Source: Bacteroidota bacterium
GTDB lineage: Bacteria; Bacteroidota; Bacteroidia; Bacteroidales; VadinHA17
NCBI GenBank assembly: GCA_021816545.1
Contig: JAKAXP010000023.1
Location: 1-15,774 of the forward strand
Length of the DNA stretch: 15,774 bases
Direction: 5' to 3'
A program made the position numbers and the translations under genes. The notes below the pieces were generated by a model. The model was not told the DNA's origin. It saw only the letters and a program-made list of their open reading frames with translations, and did not search any database. Shown one piece after another: positions 1 through 5,878 of this stretch. Positions within the stretch are counted from its first letter, which is position 1. Each line of letters opens with the position of its first letter.

Positions 1-6
1 TCCCTT

Positions 7-567
7 TCAAACATTTACCATTCTTCTTGTGACACCCGTAAGTATCATCACTTTCTTCTGAAGTATCTCCCTTGCCCTGGAGAGATTTGATTTGCTGGTA
101 CCTTCCGAAATACCAAGCATATCACCGATCTCCCTGTGGGAATATCCTTCTATGGCGTAGAGGTTGAAGACCATCCTGTACTTCGGTGGCAGCTCCATGA
201 TCATGTTAAGAAGATCATAGGCTTCGAGCCCTGCAAAGTCATTCGTATCCGGCTCTGCTTCCGGCTCGGTCACATCCTCAATGTCATCCACCCGGTTGAG
301 ATAGTACCTGTTGCGGTACCGCTCAAGAGCGGTATTGACGATGATCCTCCTCATCCATCCTTCAAAAGAACCTTCGTGGCTGAAGTGTGACAGGTTTTCA
401 AAAATCTTGATGAAACCCTCCTGGAGCACGTCCCTGGCTTCTTCCGTATTGCCTGCATACTGAAGGCATACGGCATAAAGCTTCGGTGAGTACCTGCGGT
501 AGAGCAACTCCTGGTCACGCCTGCTGCCGGACAAGCAGCCGTCGATTATGTCCTTATCCTTTGCCAA
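7..567 (-). CDS. ECF-subfamily RNA polymerase sigma factor
   Basis: Sigma-70 family protein of the extracytoplasmic-function group, 186 aa, which would direct core RNA polymerase to a dedicated promoter set. Region 2 is visible at about residues 20-85 (LYRRYSPKLYAVCLQYAG, then the EEARDVLQEGFIKIFENL stretch that contacts core and the -10 element). Region 4 lies at about 125-178 with a helix-turn-helix (YSHREIGDMLGISEGTSKSN). Length and absence of region 3 fit ECF factors. The reading frame has a stop four codons upstream and no ATG or GTG that would keep region 2 intact, so the start is taken as TTG at 565-567, giving LAKDKDIIDGC as the N-terminus. No clear Shine-Dalgarno is seen. No anti-sigma gene is visible; it could lie beyond the left edge, since only 6 bp follow the stop. 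Family assignment is firm; the regulon is unknown. Confidence 0.93.
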   Translation of the reverse strand: MAKDKDIIDGCLSGSRRDQELLYRRYSPKLYAVCLQYAGNTEEARDVLQEGFIKIFENLSHFSHEGSFEGWMRRIIVNTALERYRNRYYLNRVDDIEDVTEPEAEPDTNDFAGLEAYDLLNMIMELPPKYRMVFNLYAIEGYSHREIGDMLGISEGTSKSNLSRAREILQKKVMILTGVTRRMVNV

Positions 568-577
568 ACCCGGGTTT
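566..577. repeat. 12-bp perfect palindrome at the sigma factor start codon
   Basis: AAACCCGGGTTT is a perfect palindrome, and the TTG start of the ECF sigma gene begins inside it. In the mRNA it could form a small hairpin hiding the start, or in DNA a dimer-binding site. Seen directly; function is inference. Confidence 0.5.
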
Positions 578-588
578 TAGTCGAGTTA

Positions 589-620
589 TAAAGATAAGAA
601 ATAATTTACGGGCTTATCAA
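589..620 (-). promoter_or_regulatory. Possible Bacteroidota-type promoter for the ECF sigma gene
   Basis: On the minus strand a TATCTTTA (one mismatch to TAnnTTTG) at 596-589 is preceded, after 21 bp, by TTG at 620-618. Spacing agrees with the -33/-7 arrangement known for the Bacteroides primary sigma factor. It would give a leader of about 15 nt before the TTG start. A match this short can arise by chance. Confidence 0.4.
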
Positions 621-629
621 TAGATTGAT
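616..629. promoter_or_regulatory. Dyad ATCAAT-n2-ATTGAT overlapping the proposed -33 element
   Basis: A perfect 6-bp inverted repeat with a 2-bp centre overlaps the TTG of the proposed sigma-gene promoter. The position would suit a repressor or autoregulatory site. Only the symmetry is seen; no known regulator is matched. Confidence 0.3.
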
Positions 630-630
630 G

Positions 631-678
631 TTAAAAAGGACCTGAAGGTTGCGTTAACAGTAAAATTTACACTTCAGG
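631..678 (-). terminator. Weak terminator-like structure downstream of lpdA
   Basis: On the minus strand CCTGAAG (678-672) can pair with CTTCAGG (647-641) across a 24-nt AT-rich loop, followed by TCC and then TTTTT (636-632). It lies 57 bp after the lpdA stop, where the zinc/lpdA operon should end. The long loop makes it a poor intrinsic terminator; it may be only part of the signal. Confidence 0.35.
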
Positions 679-734
679 AATAAGCTGTGGCTGATTGCTG
701 CCGTCACTGCGGTGGCCGCTGCCGGCGGGGCTTC

Positions 735-2129
735 CTACCCGTGGATTGCTTCCCCAAGGGCTGCGGCAGCCGCCTCCATGATCCCCTCCGACATCGTCGG
801 ATGCGGATGGATGCTGGTCATCAGGTCATGGGCTGTGGCTCCCATCTTCCGCGCCGTCACCAGCGATGAGATCATCTCCGTAACATTCATCCCTATCAGG
901 TGACCGCCAATAAGTTTGTCATCAGCCGCATTGAATACAAGCTTGACAAAGCCCTCACGGGCACCGGCTGCACTGGCCTTGCCCGATGCCATGAACATGA
1001 ACTTGCCTGTCTTGGTCTCAATGCCTGCTGCCTTAGCGGCCTCCTCTGTCATTCCGCACGATGCCACCTCCGGGGTTGTATATGTACAGCCGGGGATGTT
1101 GGAATAGTCAACCGGATGTGGATTCCTGCCAGCGATGGCCTCAACGCAGACGATGGCCTCAGCCGATGCCACATGGGCGAGAGCGGGACCGGGCACAATA
1201 TCACCGATGGCATATACGCCGCTCACCGAGGTGCGGTAAAACTCATCAACAACTACCCTGCCCCGGTCGGTCTTAATCCCGGCCTCCTCAAGGCCTATTC
1301 CCTCGATGTTAGGGGTTATTCCCACAGCCGAGAGGACAACATCAGTCTCCACGGTCTCTTCGCCTTTAGGCGTTTTTATCGTCACTATGCACCTTTCGCC
1401 GGAGGCGTCAACCTTCTCCACAGTTGAGTTGACCATGATCTTCATCTTCGCCTTTTTGAACGACCGTTCCAGGGTGCGCGACACCTCCTCATCCTCTATG
1501 GGAAGGATTCGTGGCATGAACTCCACGAGGGTCACCTCGGTGCCCATCGACCTGTAGAATCCTGCAAACTCACTTCCGATGGCGCCTGAACCAACCACCA
1601 CCATCGAGGCAGGCAGCGTCGGCAGGGTCATCGCTTCGCGGTAGCCGATAATCTTTTTGCCATCCTGCCGGAGGTTCGGCAGCTCTCTTGACCTTGCACC
1701 TGTAGCTATGATGATATGCTTTGCACCGTATGTCTCCTTCGTCCCGTCAGCTGCCTCCACCTCCACGGCGCCGGCGCCCTTCAGCCGGCCAAACCCGCTG
1801 ATAACCGGCACATTGTATTTCTTGAACAGGTACTGTACCCCCTTGCTCATCGCATCCGCCACCCCCCGGCTGCGGGCTATCACCGCCCCGAAATCAGGCG
1901 CCGGCGCCTCTCCGGCATTAATGCCGTAGTCGGCAGCATGCCTCGCATAATCAAGCACCTGTGCGCTCTTCAGCAGCGCCTTGGTAGGTATACAACCCCA
2001 GTTAAGACATATGCCCCCGGTCTCCGCCTTCTCCACAACCGCCACCTTCATCCCGAGCTGCGATGCCCTTACCGCTGCCACATATCCCCCTGGCCCGCTG
2101 CCAATGATTATAAGATCATATTCGTTCAT
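735..2129 (-). CDS. lpdA: Dihydrolipoyl dehydrogenase (E3)
   Basis: FAD flavoprotein disulfide reductase that reoxidises dihydrolipoamide on E2/GcvH proteins with NAD+, in 2-oxoacid dehydrogenase or glycine-cleavage complexes in the cytoplasm. Taking the ATG at 2129 gives 464 aa, the usual length; the frame is open to 2255 but those 42 extra codons lie before the FAD-binding start (DLIIIGSGPGGYVAA, residues 5-19) and inside znuB. The redox motif GGICLNWGCIPTK has Cys41 and Cys46. The NAD-binding loop VVVGSGAIGSEFAG and the second FAD motif GVYAIGDI are present. The C-terminal interface motif HPHPTMSE supplies His443 and Glu448, spaced as the catalytic pair should be. The start overlaps the znuB stop by 4 bp (ATGA), implying translational coupling. 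No E1, E2 or gcv gene is in the window, so the partner complex is unknown and a metal-linked redox role is possible. Confidence 0.93.
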   Translation of the reverse strand: MNEYDLIIIGSGPGGYVAAVRASQLGMKVAVVEKAETGGICLNWGCIPTKALLKSAQVLDYARHAADYGINAGEAPAPDFGAVIARSRGVADAMSKGVQYLFKKYNVPVISGFGRLKGAGAVEVEAADGTKETYGAKHIIIATGARSRELPNLRQDGKKIIGYREAMTLPTLPASMVVVGSGAIGSEFAGFYRSMGTEVTLVEFMPRILPIEDEEVSRTLERSFKKAKMKIMVNSTVEKVDASGERCIVTIKTPKGEETVETDVVLSAVGITPNIEGIGLEEAGIKTDRGRVVVDEFYRTSVSGVYAIGDIVPGPALAHVASAEAIVCVEAIAGRNPHPVDYSNIPGCTYTTPEVASCGMTEEAAKAAGIETKTGKFMFMASGKASAAGAREGFVKLVFNAADDKLIGGHLIGMNVTEMISSLVTARKMGATAHDLMTSIHPHPTMSEGIMEAAAAALGEAIHG

Positions 2130-2965
2130 ATAGTCGTCTTTTTTAATTTCTCTATCCTGTTGCTCTTTTTCAGGGTGCGTATACCGCGAGCCACCAGCCA
2201 GAACAACACCAGCACTGCAACAATTGTTGCACCGGTTGGCAGGTTGGTGAACCATGATATAGCAAACCCAGCACTGATTCCTGCAAAACTGACAACCGTC
2301 GAGAGCACAATTATCCGCAGGTACCTGCGGGTAAAAAGCATTACAATGTTAGCCGGTATAGTCAGGAGTGCAATGATCATTATCACACCGGCCATCCTGA
2401 TGTTAAGTACAATAGCCAGACCTGTCAGCCCAACCGAGATGTACCTGAAGAGATCCACATGACGGGTGAATGTGCGCGCATAATTCTCATCAAAGGAGAT
2501 GTACAGCAGGGTACGGTAGAATGCAGCAGTGTAAATTATCAGAACAGCCGAAATAACACCCAGGGCAATAAGGTCTCCGTCAGTCACTGTCAGGATGCTC
2601 CCGAAAAGGTAACTCATCAGGTTCGGGGCATATCCGGGCGTCAGGTAGATGAAAATTATGCCGACAGCCATTCCCAGTGCCCAGAGTATCCCTATGGCAC
2701 TGTCCTCGCGCATCTTGCCCCGGGCCGACATATACTCCATGCCGATGGCTGATCCGAGCCCGAAAACTGCAGCGCCCACAACCGGGTTTATCCCGAGATA
2801 GTATCCCAGGCCTATCCCACCGAAGGAGGCATGTGTCACACCTCCGCTTAGGAAGACCAGCCTCTTTGAGACGATGTAGGTCCCTGCCAGGCCGGCCGTG
2901 ATACTGGCAAACAGCGCGCCGAGGAGCGACCTGAGGACAAATGAGTATTCAAAGAGGTTTTCCAT
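2126..2965 (-). CDS. znuB: Metal ABC transporter permease, ABC-3 family (zinc type)
   Basis: Integral membrane subunit of a zinc-type ABC importer, 279 aa, typical length for ZnuB/ABC-3 permeases. The protein is a series of hydrophobic helices beginning near residue 12. The early stretch YIVSKRLVFLSGGVTHASFGGIGLGYYLG (about 30-58) is the family hallmark that follows helix 1, and NIRMAGVIMIIALLTIPAN (about 190-210) is the conserved block before the last helices. It forms the inner-membrane channel with the ATPase encoded just upstream. The start ATG shares one base with the znuC stop (TGATG at 2967-2963), and its own stop overlaps the lpdA start, so the three genes read as one translational unit. 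Zinc rather than manganese or iron is inferred from the partner binding protein. Confidence 0.92.
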   Translation of the reverse strand: MENLFEYSFVLRSLLGALFASITAGLAGTYIVSKRLVFLSGGVTHASFGGIGLGYYLGINPVVGAAVFGLGSAIGMEYMSARGKMREDSAIGILWALGMAVGIIFIYLTPGYAPNLMSYLFGSILTVTDGDLIALGVISAVLIIYTAAFYRTLLYISFDENYARTFTRHVDLFRYISVGLTGLAIVLNIRMAGVIMIIALLTIPANIVMLFTRRYLRIIVLSTVVSFAGISAGFAISWFTNLPTGATIVAVLVLFWLVARGIRTLKKSNRIEKLKKTTI

Positions 2966-3711
2966 CAGTCATGTTTATGGAGTACTACATGCGGCACATC
3001 ACCGTGGGTGATGAGCTGTATAGGGCATCCGTAAAGACGGAGGTCTTCCTGCGTTATCTTGCTGTGCGGATGGTAGAACACCTTTCCGCTTACACAGGCA
3101 AATGACTTGACCCATGCGGAAATGGTCCCCACATCGTGCGAAACCATCATTATCGTCATCCGCCTGTTGAGGAGCTTCAGTTTCTCATAAAAATCCGCTT
3201 CAAAGGAAGCATCCACGAAAGTGGCCGGCTCATCCAGCAGCAGCAACCGCGGTGAGCCTGATACCGCCCTTGCCAGATAGACGCGCTGCAGCTGACCGCC
3301 TGACAGCTCATTCAGCGCCTGGTGTGCCAGCGGCCGCAGCCCGAGCTCATCCATCACCTCCGCGGCACGTTTCTTCTCCGCGCGACCCATACGGCCAGTT
3401 GAGCCTTTGTCATGCATCATGCCCGAGAGCACAACATCCTCCACAGTTACCGGGAAGAGAGTATCGCCCTGAGCCACCTGCGGCATGTAACCGATCTGGT
3501 TCAGCCGGAGGTCTCCGGGAGAATAATCAACCCTGCCTGAAAGCGGCTTCAGAAGCCCGAGGATCACCTTCAGCAGGGTGGTCTTTCCTCCTCCGTTGGG
3601 ACCGATGATGCCAATGAAATCGTTCTCCTCAACGGCCATCGACACGTCACTCAGGACTATCTTCTGCTCGTAGCCTGCGGTTAATGATTCTATATTGAAA
3701 AGTGTGCTCAT
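2965..3711 (-). CDS. znuC: Metal ABC transporter ATP-binding protein (zinc type)
   Basis: ATPase that powers the importer, 248 aa. All ABC motifs are intact: Walker A GPNGGGKTT (37-45), Q-loop Gln78 in GYMPQ, signature LSGGQ (136-140), Walker B LLLLDEP with Glu161, and the switch His192 in VSHD. The C-terminus carries several histidines (THGDVPHVVLHKHD, 235-248), a feature seen in some zinc-type ATPases that may bind metal. It is separated from znuA by 116 bp holding a short tandem repeat, and overlaps znuB by one base. No promoter of the Bacteroidota type is seen directly upstream, so it is likely read from the znuA promoter. Assignment to the metal importer subfamily rests on the neighbours as much as on the ATPase itself. 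Confidence 0.92.
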   Translation of the reverse strand: MSTLFNIESLTAGYEQKIVLSDVSMAVEENDFIGIIGPNGGGKTTLLKVILGLLKPLSGRVDYSPGDLRLNQIGYMPQVAQGDTLFPVTVEDVVLSGMMHDKGSTGRMGRAEKKRAAEVMDELGLRPLAHQALNELSGGQLQRVYLARAVSGSPRLLLLDEPATFVDASFEADFYEKLKLLNRRMTIMMVSHDVGTISAWVKSFACVSGKVFYHPHSKITQEDLRLYGCPIQLITHGDVPHVVLHKHD

Positions 3712-3742
3712 TTTATCTGGTCTGAAAGTCTCAGGTCTGAAG

Positions 3743-3790
3743 GTCCTGCAGTCCTGCAGTCCTGCGGTCCTGCGGTCCTGCTGTCTTGCA
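3743..3790. repeat. Six tandem 8-bp units between znuC and znuA
   Basis: Units are GTCCTGCA, GTCCTGCA, GTCCTGCG, GTCCTGCG, GTCCTGCT and GTCTTGCA on the plus strand, with exact 8-bp period. Degenerate relatives (GTCTGAAA, GTCTCAG, GTCTGAAG) run on from 3718 to 3742. The array lies in the 116-bp spacer of an otherwise compact operon. Such an array can vary in copy number by slippage; whether it affects znuC expression is unknown. Confidence 0.85.
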
Positions 3791-3827
3791 GTTACTCAAT
3801 ATCTGATTGCCAATCCCCCACTAATGC

Positions 3828-4745
3828 CTATTGGCTATTGCCTAATGCCTTAGCTACCTCAATAACAGCCTCCGGCCACTCCGGGTTCATCGGGTTGATG
3901 ACAACAAGCCTCGCACCGGTCTCACGGGAGAGCGACTGGGCATTGCGGACATCATACTCCGCCTGTATGAAGATAATCTTTATTCCCTTTTCACGGGCAA
4001 CGTCAATCAGCTCTTTCATCCGGGCCGGCGAGGGACTCTTCCCTTCATCCTCAAATGAAACCTGCTCGAACCCGTAATCACGCCCCATGTACGCCAGCGC
4101 AGGATGGTAAATCAGTACCGTCCTGTGCGGATCGTCGCCCAGCGCAGCCCTGACTGTTGAATCGACCTCCGCAATCTTCCTGCTGACTGCTGAAAGGTTT
4201 GCATCATACTTTTCTGCAGAAGCCGGGTTTATCTCAGCCAGAAAATCGCGTACATCCCTGGCCATGATCCTTGCAGCAACAGGAGACATCCAGTAATGAG
4301 GATCAGGACCGCCGTGCGCGTGTCCGTCTTCGCCAACACCCTCAGCATGACCATGACCTTCACGGTCTTCACCGCCATCCTCAATATCTTCATGCCCTAT
4401 CATCTCAATATTCCCTGACAGGTCCAAAACCTTCATGTCAGGATTGACCTGCCTGAACCGGTCCATCCAGGCGTGTTCAAAGCTTAGCTGGCCATTCATA
4501 ATGAAGGCTGCAGAACCCGAGAGTGAGCTTATCTGTGCCGGAAGCGGCTCCCAGATATGATGGTCCGCCCCGGGCGGAAGCAGCACATTTACCTTGAAAT
4601 CATCACCTCCTATCTGCTCCACAAACCATGCAAAGGGCGGGATAGTAACCGTAACAGTCATCCTGTCATCCCTGGTGGAGGTCCCCGGCCCGCAGGAAAC
4701 GGCAGCAAGAGCCAGTGCTGCCACCCAGAAAATGCATTTCTTCAT
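3828..4745 (-). CDS. znuA: Zinc ABC transporter substrate-binding lipoprotein
   Basis: Cluster 9 (ZnuA/TroA-type) solute-binding protein, 305 aa. Residues 1-17 are a signal peptide ending in a lipobox-like AAVSC, giving a lipid-anchored Cys18. Likely metal ligands are His63 in PPGADHHIWEP, His150 in DPHYWMSP and His214 in YHPALAYMG, the three histidines expected of ZnuA. A His/Asp/Glu-rich loop lies between them at about 117-149 (HEDIEDGGEDREGHGHAEG then HAHGG), characteristic of zinc-specific members and thought to gather metal. Near the C-terminus the segment VVINPMN has Asn where manganese-binding relatives usually keep an acidic ligand. It is first in the operon with its own promoter 20-50 bp upstream. 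The last codons (GNSQ) run into a repeat-like sequence. Zinc as substrate is inferred from these residues. Confidence 0.93.
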   Translation of the reverse strand: MKKCIFWVAALALAAVSCGPGTSTRDDRMTVTVTIPPFAWFVEQIGGDDFKVNVLLPPGADHHIWEPLPAQISSLSGSAAFIMNGQLSFEHAWMDRFRQVNPDMKVLDLSGNIEMIGHEDIEDGGEDREGHGHAEGVGEDGHAHGGPDPHYWMSPVAARIMARDVRDFLAEINPASAEKYDANLSAVSRKIAEVDSTVRAALGDDPHRTVLIYHPALAYMGRDYGFEQVSFEDEGKSPSPARMKELIDVAREKGIKIIFIQAEYDVRNAQSLSRETGARLVVINPMNPEWPEAVIEVAKALGNSQ

Positions 4746-4765
4746 GCCTGATTTTTTATGCCCTG

Positions 4766-4796
4766 CAAATTTAACAATATGCCGTCACGGGGCAAA
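4766..4796 (-). promoter_or_regulatory. Bacteroidota-type promoter of znuA
   Basis: On the minus strand TTTG (4796-4793), 19 bp, then TAAATTTG (4773-4766) matches the -33 TTTG / -7 TAnnTTTG consensus exactly, with accepted spacing. It lies between the terminator of the upstream gene and the znuA ATG at 4745, implying a leader of roughly 15 nt. No recognisable Zur-type dyad was seen over it. Confidence 0.65.
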
Positions 4797-4812
4797 ACTA
4801 AAATGGTCCAAA

Positions 4813-4843
4813 CAAGAAAAGAGACAGACTTTAGATCTGTCTC
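4813..4843 (-). terminator. Intrinsic terminator of the 4921-5685 gene
   Basis: On the minus strand GAGACAGA (4843-4836), 7-nt loop, TCTGTCTC (4828-4821), followed directly by TTTTCTTGTT. The perfect 8-bp stem plus U-tract is a clear Rho-independent terminator in the minus direction only; the plus strand has no T-run after it. It insulates the secreted-protein gene from znuA. Confidence 0.8.
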
Positions 4844-4850
4844 CCTGACT

Positions 4851-4884
4851 GGTCCGGGTGATTCCCCCGGATTCAAACCGGACC
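4851..4884 (-). repeat. Second hairpin between the secreted-protein stop and its terminator
   Basis: GGTCCGG (4851-4857) and CCGGACC (4878-4884) form a perfect 7-bp inverted repeat around a 20-nt loop, 7 bp from the terminator stem. A nested near-palindrome (CCGGATTCAAACCGG, 4867-4881) resembles a tRNA T-arm but does not fold as one. It may stabilise the 3' end of the transcript or be a dispersed repeat. Confidence 0.55.
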
Positions 4885-4920
4885 GGTGACTTGAACCAAT
4901 AAAAAGCAGAAAACCAAAAA

Positions 4921-5685
4921 TCAGTAAGAGTTCATAGAAATACGCAGGTTTCCCGTTGCCGCCTTTGCCTTTATCCTGAATGTCCATTTGCCGTTCTTCC
5001 AGCCGTTGCTCTCACCGGCTTCGAAGCTCTTCCTCCAGTTCAGACTGCCATTCTCGTCAAGAATAACCTCCGAGAGCTGCTTTCCGTCGGGCATTACAAT
5101 TGTTACTGCCATCGAACCCTCGGCACAGTCCCCTGAAACCGAAAGGCTCACATTGTCCATATCTTCTGCACTCATTGTCAGCTCGTTTGAGAATGTTGCC
5201 TCCATCACCTGGCGGGAATAATTCCATGACGAACCCGGCTTGCTCTTGTGCCCGTAACCTGTATACAGGTAGATATTATTTGCATTGTCATAATTGAACC
5301 CGGAAAGATCAGGCACATCAGGCACGACAACAACCGGCATTTGCCTGTAAACATCACGCCCCATCCTGCCGAGGTCATCAAATTCCTTGTAGGTCCATTC
5401 CAGTTCCTTCTGGTTCTTGAGATTGTCTGCATCTATATCTGCCATTTTCTCCTGGATCTCCTTTCTCTTGGCCTCAATTTCTGCCTGCTTGAGTTTCATT
5501 TCTTCATCCAGGGCCTTCTGCTTCTGATATTCTGCCTTCTTCTGAAGCTCTGCCTGCTTTTGAAGCTCTTCCTGCTTCTTCTTTTCGTCAGCTGCTTTCT
5601 GTGAAGCATCCTGTGCATATGCCCCTGCCGATGAAAGCATTACTGCCATTACGGCGACTGTGATAAAATTTACTGTTCTTTTCAT
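4921..5685 (-). CDS. Secreted coiled-coil protein of unknown function
   Basis: I do not recognise a family. The 254-aa product has a clear signal peptide (residues 1-24, MKRTVNFITVAVMAVMLSSA then GAYA, predicted cut before Gln25) and no lipobox, so it should be periplasmic or outside. Residues about 28-105 are almost purely Lys, Glu, Gln and Ala with heptad-like spacing, a long coiled coil. A short segment rich in Val and Pro (about 117-127, VVVVPDVPDL) leads to a C-terminal half (about 135-254) with alternating hydrophobic residues and a single Cys187, probably a beta-sandwich. It is divergent from a histidine kinase/response-regulator pair, with a shared 193-bp intergenic region that holds a triple direct repeat, so it is a likely target of that regulator and perhaps an envelope sensor partner or stress protein. 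It ends with its own terminator. A coding role is secure; function is open. Confidence 0.9.
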   Translation of the reverse strand: MKRTVNFITVAVMAVMLSSAGAYAQDASQKAADEKKKQEELQKQAELQKKAEYQKQKALDEEMKLKQAEIEAKRKEIQEKMADIDADNLKNQKELEWTYKEFDDLGRMGRDVYRQMPVVVVPDVPDLSGFNYDNANNIYLYTGYGHKSKPGSSWNYSRQVMEATFSNELTMSAEDMDNVSLSVSGDCAEGSMAVTIVMPDGKQLSEVILDENGSLNWRKSFEAGESNGWKNGKWTFRIKAKAATGNLRISMNSY

Positions 5686-5713
5686 GACTGCCCTTTTAAA
5701 AAGTTTAACAGTG

Positions 5714-5742
5714 TAAAATTACACCCGGTATACGTAAGTCAA
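5714..5742 (-). promoter_or_regulatory. Candidate promoter of the secreted coiled-coil gene
   Basis: On the minus strand TAATTTTA (5721-5714, one mismatch to TAnnTTTG) follows a TTG (5742-5740) after 18 bp. The GGTTAAT repeats begin one base upstream of this TTG, the position expected for an activator that touches RNA polymerase. The -7 and spacing are slightly off consensus, as is common for activated promoters. Confidence 0.4.
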
Positions 5743-5772
5743 GGTTAATGAGAGGTTAATGTCAGGTTAATC
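5742..5772. promoter_or_regulatory. Triple 11-bp-period direct repeat, probable OmpR-family operator
   Basis: GGTTAAT occurs at 5743-5749, 5754-5760 and 5765-5771, exactly 11 bp apart, with AGGTTAATG conserved in the first two copies and AGGTTAATC in the third. Direct repeats of about 7 bp with 4-bp spacers are the standard site of OmpR/PhoB-type winged-helix regulators, and such a regulator is encoded at 7237-7911. The array lies between two divergent promoter-like elements, so one site may control both the secreted protein and the kinase operon. The repeat is seen; the binding protein is inferred. Confidence 0.7.
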
Positions 5773-5797
5773 ATCTTCATCATCGGAATTCATTGAT

Positions 5798-5805
5798 TAA
5801 TTTTG
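5798..5805 (+). promoter_or_regulatory. Candidate -7 element of the kinase/regulator operon
   Basis: TAATTTTG matches TAnnTTTG exactly. No good TTTG lies 19-21 bp upstream; that position falls 1-7 bp after the last GGTTAAT copy, consistent with an activator replacing a weak -33. A start near 5812 would leave a leader of about 67 nt. Confidence 0.5.
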
Positions 5806-5849
5806 AGGGAAATCGGGAAACAGTTAACCATCCTGTCCACCGGCCAGTT

Positions 5850-5869
5850 TTGAATAATGTTGAATAATC
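5850..5869 (+). repeat. Two 10-bp tandem units just before the kinase start
   Basis: TTGAATAATG and TTGAATAATC lie head to tail in the leader, ending 9 bp before the kinase ATG. No Shine-Dalgarno is present there. The repeat may be chance in AT-rich DNA or a leader element. Confidence 0.45.
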
Positions 5870-5878
5870 GAATGTGAA

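Noticed and set aside
2130..2255. N-terminal extension of lpdA up to an ATG at 2255
   Set aside because: The extra 42 residues lie before the FAD-binding start, lie wholly within znuB and are not typical of the family; ATG at 2129 gives the standard length.
4821..4884. Possible tRNA (anticodon-like loop CTTTAGA and T-arm-like CCGGATTCAAACCGG)
   Set aside because: The T-stem does not pair in the right register, no acceptor stem or D-arm can be found, and the first stem is better explained as an intrinsic terminator with a U-tract.
4742..4987. Minus-strand 81-codon frame between the secreted-protein gene and znuA
   Set aside because: It covers the terminator, second hairpin and znuA promoter and overlaps the end of the secreted-protein gene; composition is not protein-like.
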